Below are positions 9,293-18,364 of a stretch of 64,000 nt of DNA, piece by piece; within the stretch, counting starts at the first letter, position 1, and every line of letters starts with the position of its first letter. The stretch is taken from positions 585,666 through 649,665 of the forward strand of contig NZ_CAJHBL010000003.1 of assembly GCF_904846625.1 (NCBI RefSeq). The letters run 5' to 3'. The stretch is from Psychrobacter sp. JCM 18900 (lineage in GTDB: Bacteria > Pseudomonadota > Gammaproteobacteria > Pseudomonadales > Moraxellaceae). The notes beneath the pieces were generated by a model that did no database searches, was not told where the DNA came from, and was given only the letters and a program-made list of their open reading frames with translations. The position numbers were made by a program, and so were the translations under genes.

Positions 9293-10264
9293 TTAATTAA
9301 CTTCTGCGCTGCTGTTATCCGTATTACTATCGTCAACGTTATATAAACCCGTTGATAAATAACGATCGCCACGATCGCAGACAATAAAAGCAATAACAGC
9401 ATTAGGATTTTCTTTTGCCACTTGGGTCGCTGCCCATGCAGCTGCGCCCGAAGATACTCCAGCAAAGATACCTTCAGTCTTCGCCAATTTACGCATATAG
9501 ACTTCGGCAATACGCTGATCGATATCCATCACTTCATCAATCAAATCTGCATCAAAAATACCTGGCATATAAGCCGCTGGCCAACGGCGAATACCAGCAA
9601 TCGAAGCTTCTTCATCAGGCTGTAGGCCGATGATTTTGACGTCTGGATTTTGCTCTTTTAGGTAGCGTGATACACCGGTAATCGTACCTGTCGTGCCCAT
9701 CGAGCTAATAAAATGCGTAATTTTACCTTCTGTCTGTGCCCATAGCTCAGGGCCTGTAGTCAGGTAATGTGCTTGACTATTATCAGGATTATTAAACTGA
9801 TCCAATACAACCCCTTTGCCATCTGCTTGCATCTGCAATGCCAAATCACGCGCAGCTTCCATACCTTCGTCTACTTCAATCAGCGTTGCGCCATAGGCAA
9901 TCATGGCATCTTTACGCTCTTGGGTAGAGTTGGTTGGCATCAGCAACGTTATTGGGTAGCCACGCATCGCAGCGACCATGGCCAATGCAATACCAGTATT
10001 GCCACTAGTGGCTTCAATCAACATATCGCCAGGCTTGATATCACCGCGCTGTTCTGCTTGATAAATCATATTAAAAGCAGGACGATCTTTTACTGAGCCC
10101 GCTGGATTATTACCTTCAAGCTTAGCTAGTACTGTGGCACCATTGGCAATGTGCTCTTGCTCAGGCAGACGTTGAAGTTGTACCAATGGCGTTTGACCAA
10201 CGCAATCAGCGAGGGTAGTGATTTGAGTAATAAAGTTAGCATTTGACATGGCCGTAGTGGACAT
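9293..10264 (-). CDS. cysM: cysteine synthase B (O-acetylserine sulfhydrylase B)
   Basis: PLP enzyme that makes cysteine, or S-sulfocysteine with thiosulfate, from O-acetylserine. 323 residues, fold-type II. The PLP lysine lies in NPAGSVKDRPA, the phosphate-binding loop is TSGNTG, and the C-terminal region has GVSSGAAAWAA. The CysM rather than CysK assignment rests on PAGSVKDRPAFNMI, the short length and the location beside a divergent barA/gacS gene as in pseudomonads. Start ATG 10264 has AAGGA 7 bases upstream; a second ATG lies at 10249. It ends in a polar Asp/Asn/Ser tail (VDDSNTDNSSAEVN). Confidence 0.95.
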   Translation of the reverse strand: MSTTAMSNANFITQITTLADCVGQTPLVQLQRLPEQEHIANGATVLAKLEGNNPAGSVKDRPAFNMIYQAEQRGDIKPGDMLIEATSGNTGIALAMVAAMRGYPITLLMPTNSTQERKDAMIAYGATLIEVDEGMEAARDLALQMQADGKGVVLDQFNNPDNSQAHYLTTGPELWAQTEGKITHFISSMGTTGTITGVSRYLKEQNPDVKIIGLQPDEEASIAGIRRWPAAYMPGIFDADLIDEVMDIDQRIAEVYMRKLAKTEGIFAGVSSGAAAWAATQVAKENPNAVIAFIVCDRGDRYLSTGLYNVDDSNTDNSSAEVN

Positions 10265-10856
10265 AAAGTATCCTTTTTTATTTTTTAAATATGTTTTTAA
10301 TGGCTTGTTTTTGATGGAAACACTGTTTTTATTGTTAGATCATAATTTTAGACAGTCGCTTGGTATATAGGTTTACGGTGATAAGCGAGCTAAAAACGAA
10401 AGGCATTAGAGTGCGCTCTCATATGTTATGACTATGAGCGATATATTGTGGTAAATAAAAAGTGGCTTTATTATATCATTTTGTTTTCAGCTGCGCTTAT
10501 CGCATCAAGGATTAATAGTCACTGTATCAGGTCAATGTCAATGTTACGTTGAGGGTTGCAAAAGTAGGACTGTTCGCTTAACGCCGTCTTTTCTTTGATA
10601 CAGAGTAGTTGGCACTCTAATTATAACGTTATTCATCACATGGAATGCCTAACCAGAACTTAGAGAATCCTGTTAAGATAATCTTGAGCTGTATATCAAT
10701 TGTCTTATCAGAACCAATTACCTTATTAACAATTAGTGGTTTCATTAAAAATAGCGCCTTACCCAGATGCTCTGAGATGATGCGCTGCAAGTAACACGAA
10801 CACTGACACTATTACGAAAATTCACGGCAAGAACCTTAGTAGAGAGTAGACCTAGC
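10265..10856. other. 592-base divergent intergenic region, cysM / barA
   Basis: Must contain promoters for both divergent genes. I find no reading frame of note, no strong hairpin and no unambiguous -35/-10 pair. AT-rich and otherwise featureless to inspection. Confidence 0.5.
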
Positions 10857-13800
10857 ATGGCATATAAAAAACGTTTCGACACCAGTAGTGCTTATGGTCA
10901 GCTGATCATACTGGTGTTTTTGCCCATCTGTGTGTTGGCAGCAGTAGGCGGCATTTTGGTATTTCACGAAACCATGCGTGCAAGCGACTCTGAGCAAGAA
11001 GTATTGGCCGAAGCGGTACTTATTCGCTATACACCAGTCATAGCTGAACTGATTCCTGAGCTGCTAGAACAAGAGCGCCAGCAAGTAGGGAGTAGTGCTG
11101 AGAGGACCCAGCAAGCGGCGATGACGACGCTAGAGGGTATCCAAGATAAGCTTGGACGTATGCAGTCTGAGCAGCATGTACAGCGCATTGCTATTATTAA
11201 TGAAGGCAATCAAATACTAGCAACAGTCGGTTATGGCCTCAATGAAGAATGGCCGCTAATCAGTGATTCCGCAAGCTTTTTGTCACAACGACCAACGCCT
11301 GTAGGCACAGCGTATGGCAGTGTATTGGGAGAGTTTGAAGGGCAAACGTTGTGGCTGCTCGTCGATATGGACAATGAGCCGCTCTATATTGCACGCTACC
11401 GTATTGCGATGGCGTTAGTGATTACCGGCTTGTTTACTATCTTGATTCTACTACTGAGCCTAAATATCTATTCAAAACGTTGGATTGCTCCCATTTATGA
11501 GCTGCGTTTGCAGTTGCAGCGTACCCATGTCGATAATTTATACCAACCTGTACCCGTTGAGTCAGATGGTGAACTGAATCTATTACAGCAAGATCTAGTT
11601 AGAACATTGCGCCGCCTACATAGAAGCTTTCAAGAGCTCAAAGACCATGCCGAGCAAACGGAGGATGATTTACGTCTGGCATTTGATGAGATGGAGATGC
11701 AAAACATCTCTATTCGAAATGCACGTGATGCGGCAATTTCAACCAGCCAAGCAAAATCTGCGTTTTTAGCCAATATCAGTCACGAACTGCGTACACCATT
11801 GAACAGTATCGATGGTTTTATTAATTTGCTGGCACGTCATGGCGAGCTCAATCCTGAGCAGGACTTGTATGTACAGACCATACGTAAGTCCTCAGCACAC
11901 TTGCTCGCTTTGGTAAATGATGTCTTAGATTTTTCTAAAATTGAGGCAGGCAAGCTAGTACTGGATCGTCATGAATTTGATCTCTATGACACCATTTACG
12001 ATGTGGTCGATATGCTATCTCCTGTCTCTGCGGAGAAGGGTTTGCGCATGGCAGTACTGTTTTACAATGATGTGCCGATGCGCATCAACGGCGATGCGTT
12101 ACGTCTTAAGCAAGTATTGACCAATATCGTTGGTAATGCCATTAAATTTACGGATAGTGGTGATGTGGTGGTGCGTGTGAGCTTAGATGACCACCGTGAC
12201 AATTATCTGATGATTAGCGTGCAAGATAGCGGAAAAGGTATTTCTCTTGCAGATCAAAAAATGCTGTTTCAAAGCTTTAGCCAAGGCGATCCATCAATCA
12301 CGCGTCAGTATGGTGGTACAGGGTTGGGTCTGGTCATCTCCAAACAGTTGACGCGCTTGATGGGCGGTGATATTGGATTTCATGATAATGCTCAAGAAAA
12401 TATTGCCAACCAAGGTGCGACGTTTTGGTTTCGCATGCCGGCCCATGTCGATGTGCTAGAGGCAGCCACTGGTCAAACGATTGAATTACCAGTATTAGCG
12501 CCACTGGCAAGCGAGACCGATGAGTTTAATGTACTGGTTTGGATCAATCATACTGCTTCGATACAAGTACTAAAGGCCAGCTTGCAGTACTTACCGATTA
12601 AGCTGACTCAAGCCAACTCATTACCAGGTGTGCTTGAGTCATTAAAAGAACACGGTAACTATTGGGATTGGGTCATCGTTGATGATGACACCCAAGACGA
12701 TATGATGGCGCTCCTCAAGCAAATTCGTCTGCATTATCAAGGCAAGCTTGCTGTATTTGGCTATCAAGTGGCAGCCGATCAAGCGCTACTCAATCGCTAT
12801 CATGCCAACATACTGTATGAGCCATTAGACAAAAGACAGCTGTACGCGATGCTCGATACCCAAAGCCGTAGTATGCCGCAAAGCTTGCAGGAACCACGCT
12901 GGAAAGGGGTCACTGTACTGGCAGTTGATGACCATTTGCCCAATTTACTAGTGCTTGATGCTTTATTGAGTGAGCTAGGTATTCAGGTAGTCACTGCGAG
13001 CAGTGGATTTGATGCTATTGAGATTATCAGTAAACAACAAACCAAAAATATTAAAACTGCCAAGAGCGATAAGCAAAGCCTATCGAATAAAACGCAACTC
13101 TCTAAAGCAGAAACACGTGATGAGATAAATAAGAAAACAAATAGCGCGTTCTATCATGAGGACACGAGCGCTGATGATAAAGCGGCTACGCAAGACAAAG
13201 ATAATATTGATTTGATATTTATGGATATTCAAATGCCGCGGATGTCGGGACATGAGGCAGCTAAGCAGATTCGAAATATCGAAAATGCGGATAGTCGTAT
13301 CCCTATTATCGCTCTGACCGCGCATGGGTTGGCAGATGAACGTGACAAACTTATAGCCAGCGGTATCAATGACTATGTCGGCAAACCTATTAGCCAACCT
13401 CAGTTATTGCAAGTGCTACAGAAATGGCTTGGTCGCAAGAGTACGACACCACAATTGACCGCATTACCTGATACAGATTTGCAGAGCTTTGGCTTACAGC
13501 ATTCTGATTTGCAGAGTGATAATTTACAAGGTGCTAATGTACAGGATGCTAATGTACGGGGCACCGACTCATCAGAAGCTGAGCTAACTGCTATTGACTC
13601 GTTGCGTGGTTACTCAATCAATGACAATGATTTATCGAACGACTTGCTCTCCAACAATGTAAATGGGCAAGAGACTCAAGCCAGTTCAGACAACTCAATC
13701 GCTACTTATCCAATAATAAGAGGAGATGGGGTAGATCGTAATAGTACTTCTGTCAGTAGCGAGCCGAAAATTACCCGTCCACTATCCCTGAAAAAAATCC

Positions 13801-14474
13801 GTGATGATTATCTGCGTGATAGCCAGCCTCGTGACGGCTATAGACGAGATACTGCGCGTGATATTCAACCGCGCTATGAAAGCTTACGTCTACAAAAACA
13901 AGGTCAATCGCCACTACTACAATCACAAATAAGGTCTATCGACAACTCTCAAGATAAAAGCCCTCAAGACCAAGGCTTTCAAGATAGAACAGCTCACGAT
14001 AATACGACTTTACACGAGCAAATCAATAATGACTTTAGTAACAACAATATAAGCAAAAGTGATACTTCAAACATTTTAGATTGGCAAGATGCGCTCACTC
14101 GTTCAGCGAACAAACCTGAATTGGCGGCCAAGCTTATTATCATGATGATCGATACTATCAATGATGAAAAACAGGCGCTTATTCAGGCATGGGAAGCGCA
14201 TGACCGCAATATGTTGGCACAAATTGCCCATCGTATACTGGGCGGTAGTCGATATACAGGTGTACCGCAACTGCGTCAGGCTAGCCAAGATTTGGAAGAT
14301 AAATGTCTGCTGAATGTACAGCATACGACACCTGTGCAATTTGCAATGATTGAGCCCTATTATAAGGCATTATTAACGGCGCTAGACAACTTGCAAAAGG
14401 TAGATTTATCTTCTTATCCTCAGCTTAATTATCATCGCTTGAGCGAAAATGACATGACGTGGAAAATGATATAA
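10857..14474 (+). CDS. barA: hybrid sensor histidine kinase BarA/GacS
   Basis: Membrane sensor that phosphorylates the response regulator UvrY/GacA and so controls Csr/Rsm small RNAs. Order: TM1 (about 19-40), periplasmic segment, TM2 (about 182-203), HAMP, HisKA with the phospho-His in SHELRTPL (H309), HATPase (DSGKGISLADQ, GGTGLGLVISKQL), a degenerate receiver (about 540-660, VIVDDDTQDD), a true receiver with phospho-Asp in FMDIQMP (D790), and a C-terminal HPt domain (IAHRILGGSRYTG, H1125). At 1205 residues it is much longer than E. coli BarA (918). The excess is an insertion of about 60 polar residues inside the receiver (about 725-785) and a linker of about 210 residues (862-1074) before HPt. 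cysM is divergent, as in pseudomonads. The cognate uvrY/gacA is not in the window. Confidence 0.95.
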   Translation: MAYKKRFDTSSAYGQLIILVFLPICVLAAVGGILVFHETMRASDSEQEVLAEAVLIRYTPVIAELIPELLEQERQQVGSSAERTQQAAMTTLEGIQDKLGRMQSEQHVQRIAIINEGNQILATVGYGLNEEWPLISDSASFLSQRPTPVGTAYGSVLGEFEGQTLWLLVDMDNEPLYIARYRIAMALVITGLFTILILLLSLNIYSKRWIAPIYELRLQLQRTHVDNLYQPVPVESDGELNLLQQDLVRTLRRLHRSFQELKDHAEQTEDDLRLAFDEMEMQNISIRNARDAAISTSQAKSAFLANISHELRTPLNSIDGFINLLARHGELNPEQDLYVQTIRKSSAHLLALVNDVLDFSKIEAGKLVLDRHEFDLYDTIYDVVDMLSPVSAEKGLRMAVLFYNDVPMRINGDALRLKQVLTNIVGNAIKFTDSGDVVVRVSLDDHRDNYLMISVQDSGKGISLADQKMLFQSFSQGDPSITRQYGGTGLGLVISKQLTRLMGGDIGFHDNAQENIANQGATFWFRMPAHVDVLEAATGQTIELPVLAPLASETDEFNVLVWINHTASIQVLKASLQYLPIKLTQANSLPGVLESLKEHGNYWDWVIVDDDTQDDMMALLKQIRLHYQGKLAVFGYQVAADQALLNRYHANILYEPLDKRQLYAMLDTQSRSMPQSLQEPRWKGVTVLAVDDHLPNLLVLDALLSELGIQVVTASSGFDAIEIISKQQTKNIKTAKSDKQSLSNKTQLSKAETRDEINKKTNSAFYHEDTSADDKAATQDKDNIDLIFMDIQMPRMSGHEAAKQIRNIENADSRIPIIALTAHGLADERDKLIASGINDYVGKPISQPQLLQVLQKWLGRKSTTPQLTALPDTDLQSFGLQHSDLQSDNLQGANVQDANVRGTDSSEAELTAIDSLRGYSINDNDLSNDLLSNNVNGQETQASSDNSIATYPIIRGDGVDRNSTSVSSEPKITRPLSLKKIRDDYLRDSQPRDGYRRDTARDIQPRYESLRLQKQGQSPLLQSQIRSIDNSQDKSPQDQGFQDRTAHDNTTLHEQINNDFSNNNISKSDTSNILDWQDALTRSANKPELAAKLIIMMIDTINDEKQALIQAWEAHDRNMLAQIAHRILGGSRYTGVPQLRQASQDLEDKCLLNVQHTTPVQFAMIEPYYKALLTALDNLQKVDLSSYPQLNYHRLSENDMTWKMI

Positions 14475-14697
14475 GTTGAGGTTAAGGTAAAGCAGATAAA
14501 ATCATTCAGGTTCAGAAAGCGATAGGTAGTCTTGTTAGATTTGCTTATCGTTATCAACTAAACACTCTATATCTGCTGTATATGAAACTGACTATAGTAT
14601 CGTGGCAGTCAGTTATTACTACGGTACAACAAAGACAAGCCTGCTAATATTGTGAATATCAGCACCATATTTATTTTATTCATTAATAAGGATTGTT

Positions 14698-15510
14698 ATG
14701 AACGCGATTGCAAGTTACCAGTATGAGACCTTACAAGTTAGTATTACAGACAACATACTGACGGTTACCTTAAATCGTCCACATAAAAAAAATGCCATGA
14801 GTTTCCAGGTAATCAATGAGTTGATTAAGCTGGCAGGTCGCATTAGCAAGGACAGAACCATACGCGCGGTCATTCTAAATGGGGCAGAAGGAACGTTTTG
14901 CGCAGGGATTGATTTAGGAGACTTAAATCATCCAAAAAACACAGCATTTGCGCTTTGGGAGTTGATTAAGCCATGGCAAAGTGCGTTCCAACGGGTGTGC
15001 TTGGTATGGCGTGATCTGCCAGTACCCGTCATAGCAGTATTGGAAGGGTATTGTATCGGCGCTGGGTTACAGTTGGCGTTGGCTTGTGACATACGTGTCA
15101 GTCACCCTGACTGTCAGTTATCTATTATGGAAGCTAAATGGGGGTTAGTGCCAGATATGGGACTGACTCAATCGGCATTTGGGGTTCTACGAGAAGATAC
15201 TCTAAAAGAGCTCGCCATGAGCGCTCGTATCATCGATGCTAATGAAGGCAAAGAGTTAGGCTTGATTAGCCATTGTAGTGAAGTGCCTCTTGAACAAGCA
15301 CAAAAGCTTGCTGCCGAGTTTGCAGAGCGCTCTCCTGATGCGGTGCTAGCAAGCAAACGCGTGATAAATGCGATGTATGATCAACCTGCCAAGACTTTAT
15401 ATAAAGAAAAAGCATGGCAGCTTAAAATGATGCTTGGTCGTAATCGTAAGCTTGCCCTCAGAAAAGCAAAGCAGGCCAGCACCTTATTTGGCAAACGCCA
15501 ATTCCGCTAA
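14698..15510 (+). CDS. crotonase-family enoyl-CoA hydratase/isomerase
   Basis: 270-residue ClpP/crotonase-fold enzyme acting on acyl-CoA substrates. Visible: the N-terminal strand VTLNRPHKKNAMS, the first oxyanion-hole segment GTFCAGIDL, the second EGYCIGAGLQLALACDIRV, and the acidic catalytic region IMEAKWGLVPDMG. The Glu and Asp placed there resemble dienoyl-CoA isomerases more than classical hydratases, but the reaction cannot be fixed by eye. The C-terminus is basic. Start ATG 14698 has AAGGA 6 bases upstream. It stands alone, without beta-oxidation genes, so its pathway is open. Confidence 0.9.
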   Translation: MNAIASYQYETLQVSITDNILTVTLNRPHKKNAMSFQVINELIKLAGRISKDRTIRAVILNGAEGTFCAGIDLGDLNHPKNTAFALWELIKPWQSAFQRVCLVWRDLPVPVIAVLEGYCIGAGLQLALACDIRVSHPDCQLSIMEAKWGLVPDMGLTQSAFGVLREDTLKELAMSARIIDANEGKELGLISHCSEVPLEQAQKLAAEFAERSPDAVLASKRVINAMYDQPAKTLYKEKAWQLKMMLGRNRKLALRKAKQASTLFGKRQFR

Positions 15511-15865
15511 ATTTTTGCTATCAGTAAATTTGCTAGTGTTATTTTCGTTTGATTCACTTTAATAGAAGAGGTTACTACCTAAGAATACCAGACATATTTT
15601 GATAAATCCTTTTGACGAGTTTTAATTGTTAGCGGTTGTTTTGCCATTGTCTTACAGCCATTGAAATGCAAGCAGATAGCACGATATAGCATTGTCTGCT
15701 TGCACCGATGTGGGTAAAGATGCACTATTGTTGTTAAAGGTATCTATTTTGATTACTAGATAAGCCAGTAAAATGACGAAAGCCTACCTAACAACACGTG
15801 CAAGCAATTAAACGTCGAAAAATAAAATATTAAAAATAATAGCCACTATATAAAACGGTCTAAAT
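15511..15865. other. 355-base intergenic region after the crotonase gene
   Basis: No reading frame of note. Contains a 9-bp perfect inverted repeat at 15668-15703 and presumably the promoter of the following MFS gene. Confidence 0.5.
15668..15703. repeat. inverted repeat, possible stem-loop
   Basis: GCAAGCAGA (15668-15676) and TCTGCTTGC (15695-15703) are perfect complements around an 18-base loop. No T-run on either side, so probably not an intrinsic terminator. Confidence 0.4.
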
Positions 15866-17125
15866 ATGTCTGCTTCAAAACCCTCCCTTCCAAACAAACC
15901 TATCGCCTCTGAGCGAGTGCGCTCTGCTGATTTGCCTGTTGCATGGATTATGATGCTTGGGCTGATGGTTGCAGTAGGGCCATTATCCATTGATATGTAT
16001 CTACCAGCATTGCCATCGATGGCCGATGATTTCGGTGTTTCAACGGCCTTTATGGCCAACTCTGTTCCTGCATACTTTTTAGGTTTGGTATTTGGGCAGC
16101 TATTTTACGGCCCATTCAGTGACCGTGTCGGCCGTGTCAAACCTTTATATATAGGTATGACCTTATACGTTATCGCTTCTATCCTTTGTGCGACCACTGA
16201 TAATGAGTACGTGCTTTTTGCAGGCCGTACTTTACAAGCATTGGGCGCGTGTGTGGGTGCAGTAGTTACTCGCGCTGCGATTCGAGATCGCCTCACTGCC
16301 AAACAAACGGCAAAAGCTTTTTCCATCATGATTTTAGTGATGGGCTTAGCACCCATATTGGCACCATCGCTTGGCGCGCTATTCTTACAGTTTTTTGATT
16401 GGCATTCTATCTTTTGGTTTTTAGCTGCATTTGGCGCTCTTAATTTGTTACTTACTAAGTTTTTCTTTTTTGAAACTTTGACCGAAGAAAATCGCAACGT
16501 ACGTCCTGCAAGAGAAGTGCTCAGTCAATATTGGGATTTATTAAAAGACCCGACTTTTAACTATCCAGCAATTGGTGGTGGATTGTTAATGGGAGCGATG
16601 TTTGTCTATATCAGCTCGGCTTCTGAGCTAATTATGGATACTTATGGCGTCTCAGCGACACATTTTGCTTGGTTGTTCGGAATGAATGCGGCTGGTTTTG
16701 TAGGTTTGACTCAGTTAAACCAATGGCTTACCAATCGCTTTCGAATACTAAGTATTTTGCGATTTGGGGCGATGATGCAGGTTGTCTCTGCGGGTGTGCT
16801 ATTTGTGACTGGCTTGCTTTTAGGGACGGATGCTTGGCTACCACTGGTGCTGGCTTGTATTTTCTTTTGTATCGCAGGACTGGGTCTGACCCAGCCCAAT
16901 GCTTCTGCAATTGCGCTCGCTTTTCAGAAACGCCGTGCTGGTATGGCAAGTGCATTACAAGGCTCGCTAATGTTTTCAGTCGGTATCTTCGGCGGCTTAT
17001 TATTGAACCTGTTTCCAGTCAATCCAGTCCTCAAGGTCGGTATTGCTCTGTTCTCACTAATGAGTTTCGGTTCTTTCCTGATTTGGAAGATAGACCGTAA
17101 TCTCAATTTGGACGACGCAGAGTAA
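15866..17125 (+). CDS. Bcr/CflA family multidrug efflux MFS transporter
   Basis: Proton-driven drug exporter of the DHA1 type in the inner membrane, 419 residues with about 12 hydrophobic segments. The first TM holds the family signature GPLSIDMYLPALPSMADDFG. The loop 2-3 motif is FYGPFSDRVGRVKPL, and VTRAAIRDR precedes TM5. No clear Shine-Dalgarno is visible before ATG 15866, and no other start fits the cytoplasmic N-terminus better. Bcr (bicyclomycin/sulfonamide) and CflA (chloramphenicol/florfenicol) members cannot be told apart here. Single gene closed by a terminator. Confidence 0.92.
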   Translation: MSASKPSLPNKPIASERVRSADLPVAWIMMLGLMVAVGPLSIDMYLPALPSMADDFGVSTAFMANSVPAYFLGLVFGQLFYGPFSDRVGRVKPLYIGMTLYVIASILCATTDNEYVLFAGRTLQALGACVGAVVTRAAIRDRLTAKQTAKAFSIMILVMGLAPILAPSLGALFLQFFDWHSIFWFLAAFGALNLLLTKFFFFETLTEENRNVRPAREVLSQYWDLLKDPTFNYPAIGGGLLMGAMFVYISSASELIMDTYGVSATHFAWLFGMNAAGFVGLTQLNQWLTNRFRILSILRFGAMMQVVSAGVLFVTGLLLGTDAWLPLVLACIFFCIAGLGLTQPNASAIALAFQKRRAGMASALQGSLMFSVGIFGGLLLNLFPVNPVLKVGIALFSLMSFGSFLIWKIDRNLNLDDAE

Positions 17126-17156
17126 AGGCATTTCTATTTTAAGTTAGCTGTATTTT

Positions 17157-17196
17157 AAAAAGCACTCATGCGTTCACAGCGTATGAGTGCTTTTTT
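17157..17196 (+). terminator. intrinsic terminator of the MFS gene
   Basis: AGCACTCAT (17161-17169) pairs with ATGAGTGCT (17183-17191), preceded by A-rich sequence and followed by a T-run. Confidence 0.92.
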
Positions 17197-17482
17197 GTGC
17201 ACTCTATATATTTTTATTCAGAGCAAAATTAAATTTTATAGGCGTTTTATATGATGGAATTTATTGATTATAAACGAGTATATGTTATTTACGATTATAT
17301 GCAGCCTTTGCTATATATGGCTTACCTTAAATAATGACCAAACATAATTATTGCAATCGTGAAATTAGGCAAGTACTATCTAACGTAACTTTCTGTAAGT
17401 TAATATGTATAGACATTGCTTAACCTTGCTAGATTGTCAATTAATTAAAATGTAAAACAACGTTAGGTTTCAAGGATAGATT

Positions 17483-18352
17483 ATGAAGCAGTTATATCGA
17501 GCGTTACCGATTTTGTTGAGTGTTGGCCTATTTGGCTGTGGTAATTCTGCTACTCAAGAAAATGCAAGCGCACCAGTAAAGGAAAACACAGATAGCTTTG
17601 TGAGTAAGCTACCTGATACAGCGCCAACATTGAAAGTTGCCATGACTGGTGATTTGCCGCCTTTTTCATTCCAGGATGACTATGGCAATATGCAAGGCAC
17701 TGATGTTGATTCAATTCGTGCTATTGGTGAAGAGCAGGGGTTCAAAGTCGAGTTTTACAAAGAAACTTGGCAAGACATGTTCGATAGCGTCGAAACAGGA
17801 AAGCGTGATCTAGCGATTTCTGGTATTTCTTACAAAGACGATCGGGCAGTGAGATATGGTCTATCAACACCATACTTTTTCAACCCAGCTACTATCATGT
17901 ATTTGGAAGGTAAGTTCGATGTAAAAGGCTTAAACGATATAAAAGGTCTAAAAGCAGGTACGTTAGAAGGCTCTAAAGAAGAAGACACGCTAAAAGAGAT
18001 GGGCAGTTCAGTTGAGCTAATTTCAAGACCTACAGCATTTTTGGCGTATCAGGATTTGGTTCAAGGTAATACAGATGTCTTCTTGTACGATATGCCAGTC
18101 TTACAATATATCGTCAAAGGCTATCCTGAGCATAAAGTGAAAATTGTACCCTATGAAGCTGCAGATGCGCCTTCAGCCCAGCAAGTGGTGCTCATGGCAA
18201 AAGAAAATACTCAGCTTATCAAAACGGTTAATGAAGGTATTGCCAAACTAAAAGAAAAAGGGACATTTAAAGAAATTGAGGCGCGCTGGTTGGGTGAAGC
18301 TGACCCTGCTGAAAAGAGCGACTCTGACACCAATACTAAGCAATTGAACTAA
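17483..18352 (+). CDS. solute-binding lipoprotein, family 3 (amino-acid type)
   Basis: 289-residue periplasmic binding protein anchored as a lipoprotein: signal peptide with lipobox LFGC (C19), then a Ser/Ala/Asn linker. The SBP_bac_3 domain starts at about residue 46 (TLKVAMTGDLPPFSFQDDYG) and shows GTDVDSIRAIGEE, the ligand-site segment DLAISGISYKDDRAVRYGLS, and EKGTFKEIEARWLGE near the end. ATG 17483 has AAGGATAG upstream. No permease or ATPase gene is nearby. It is followed after 12 bases by a membrane CheA-like kinase, so it probably acts as the ligand-sensing subunit of that system (inference). The ligand is unknown; a polar amino acid is the usual case. Confidence 0.9.
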   Translation: MKQLYRALPILLSVGLFGCGNSATQENASAPVKENTDSFVSKLPDTAPTLKVAMTGDLPPFSFQDDYGNMQGTDVDSIRAIGEEQGFKVEFYKETWQDMFDSVETGKRDLAISGISYKDDRAVRYGLSTPYFFNPATIMYLEGKFDVKGLNDIKGLKAGTLEGSKEEDTLKEMGSSVELISRPTAFLAYQDLVQGNTDVFLYDMPVLQYIVKGYPEHKVKIVPYEAADAPSAQQVVLMAKENTQLIKTVNEGIAKLKEKGTFKEIEARWLGEADPAEKSDSDTNTKQLN

Positions 18353-18364
18353 GGAATTCTGAAG

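Noticed and set aside
13441..14080. Second gene or frameshift inside barA
   Set aside because: The frame stays open without stops into the HPt domain, and the low-complexity stretch reads as a linker.
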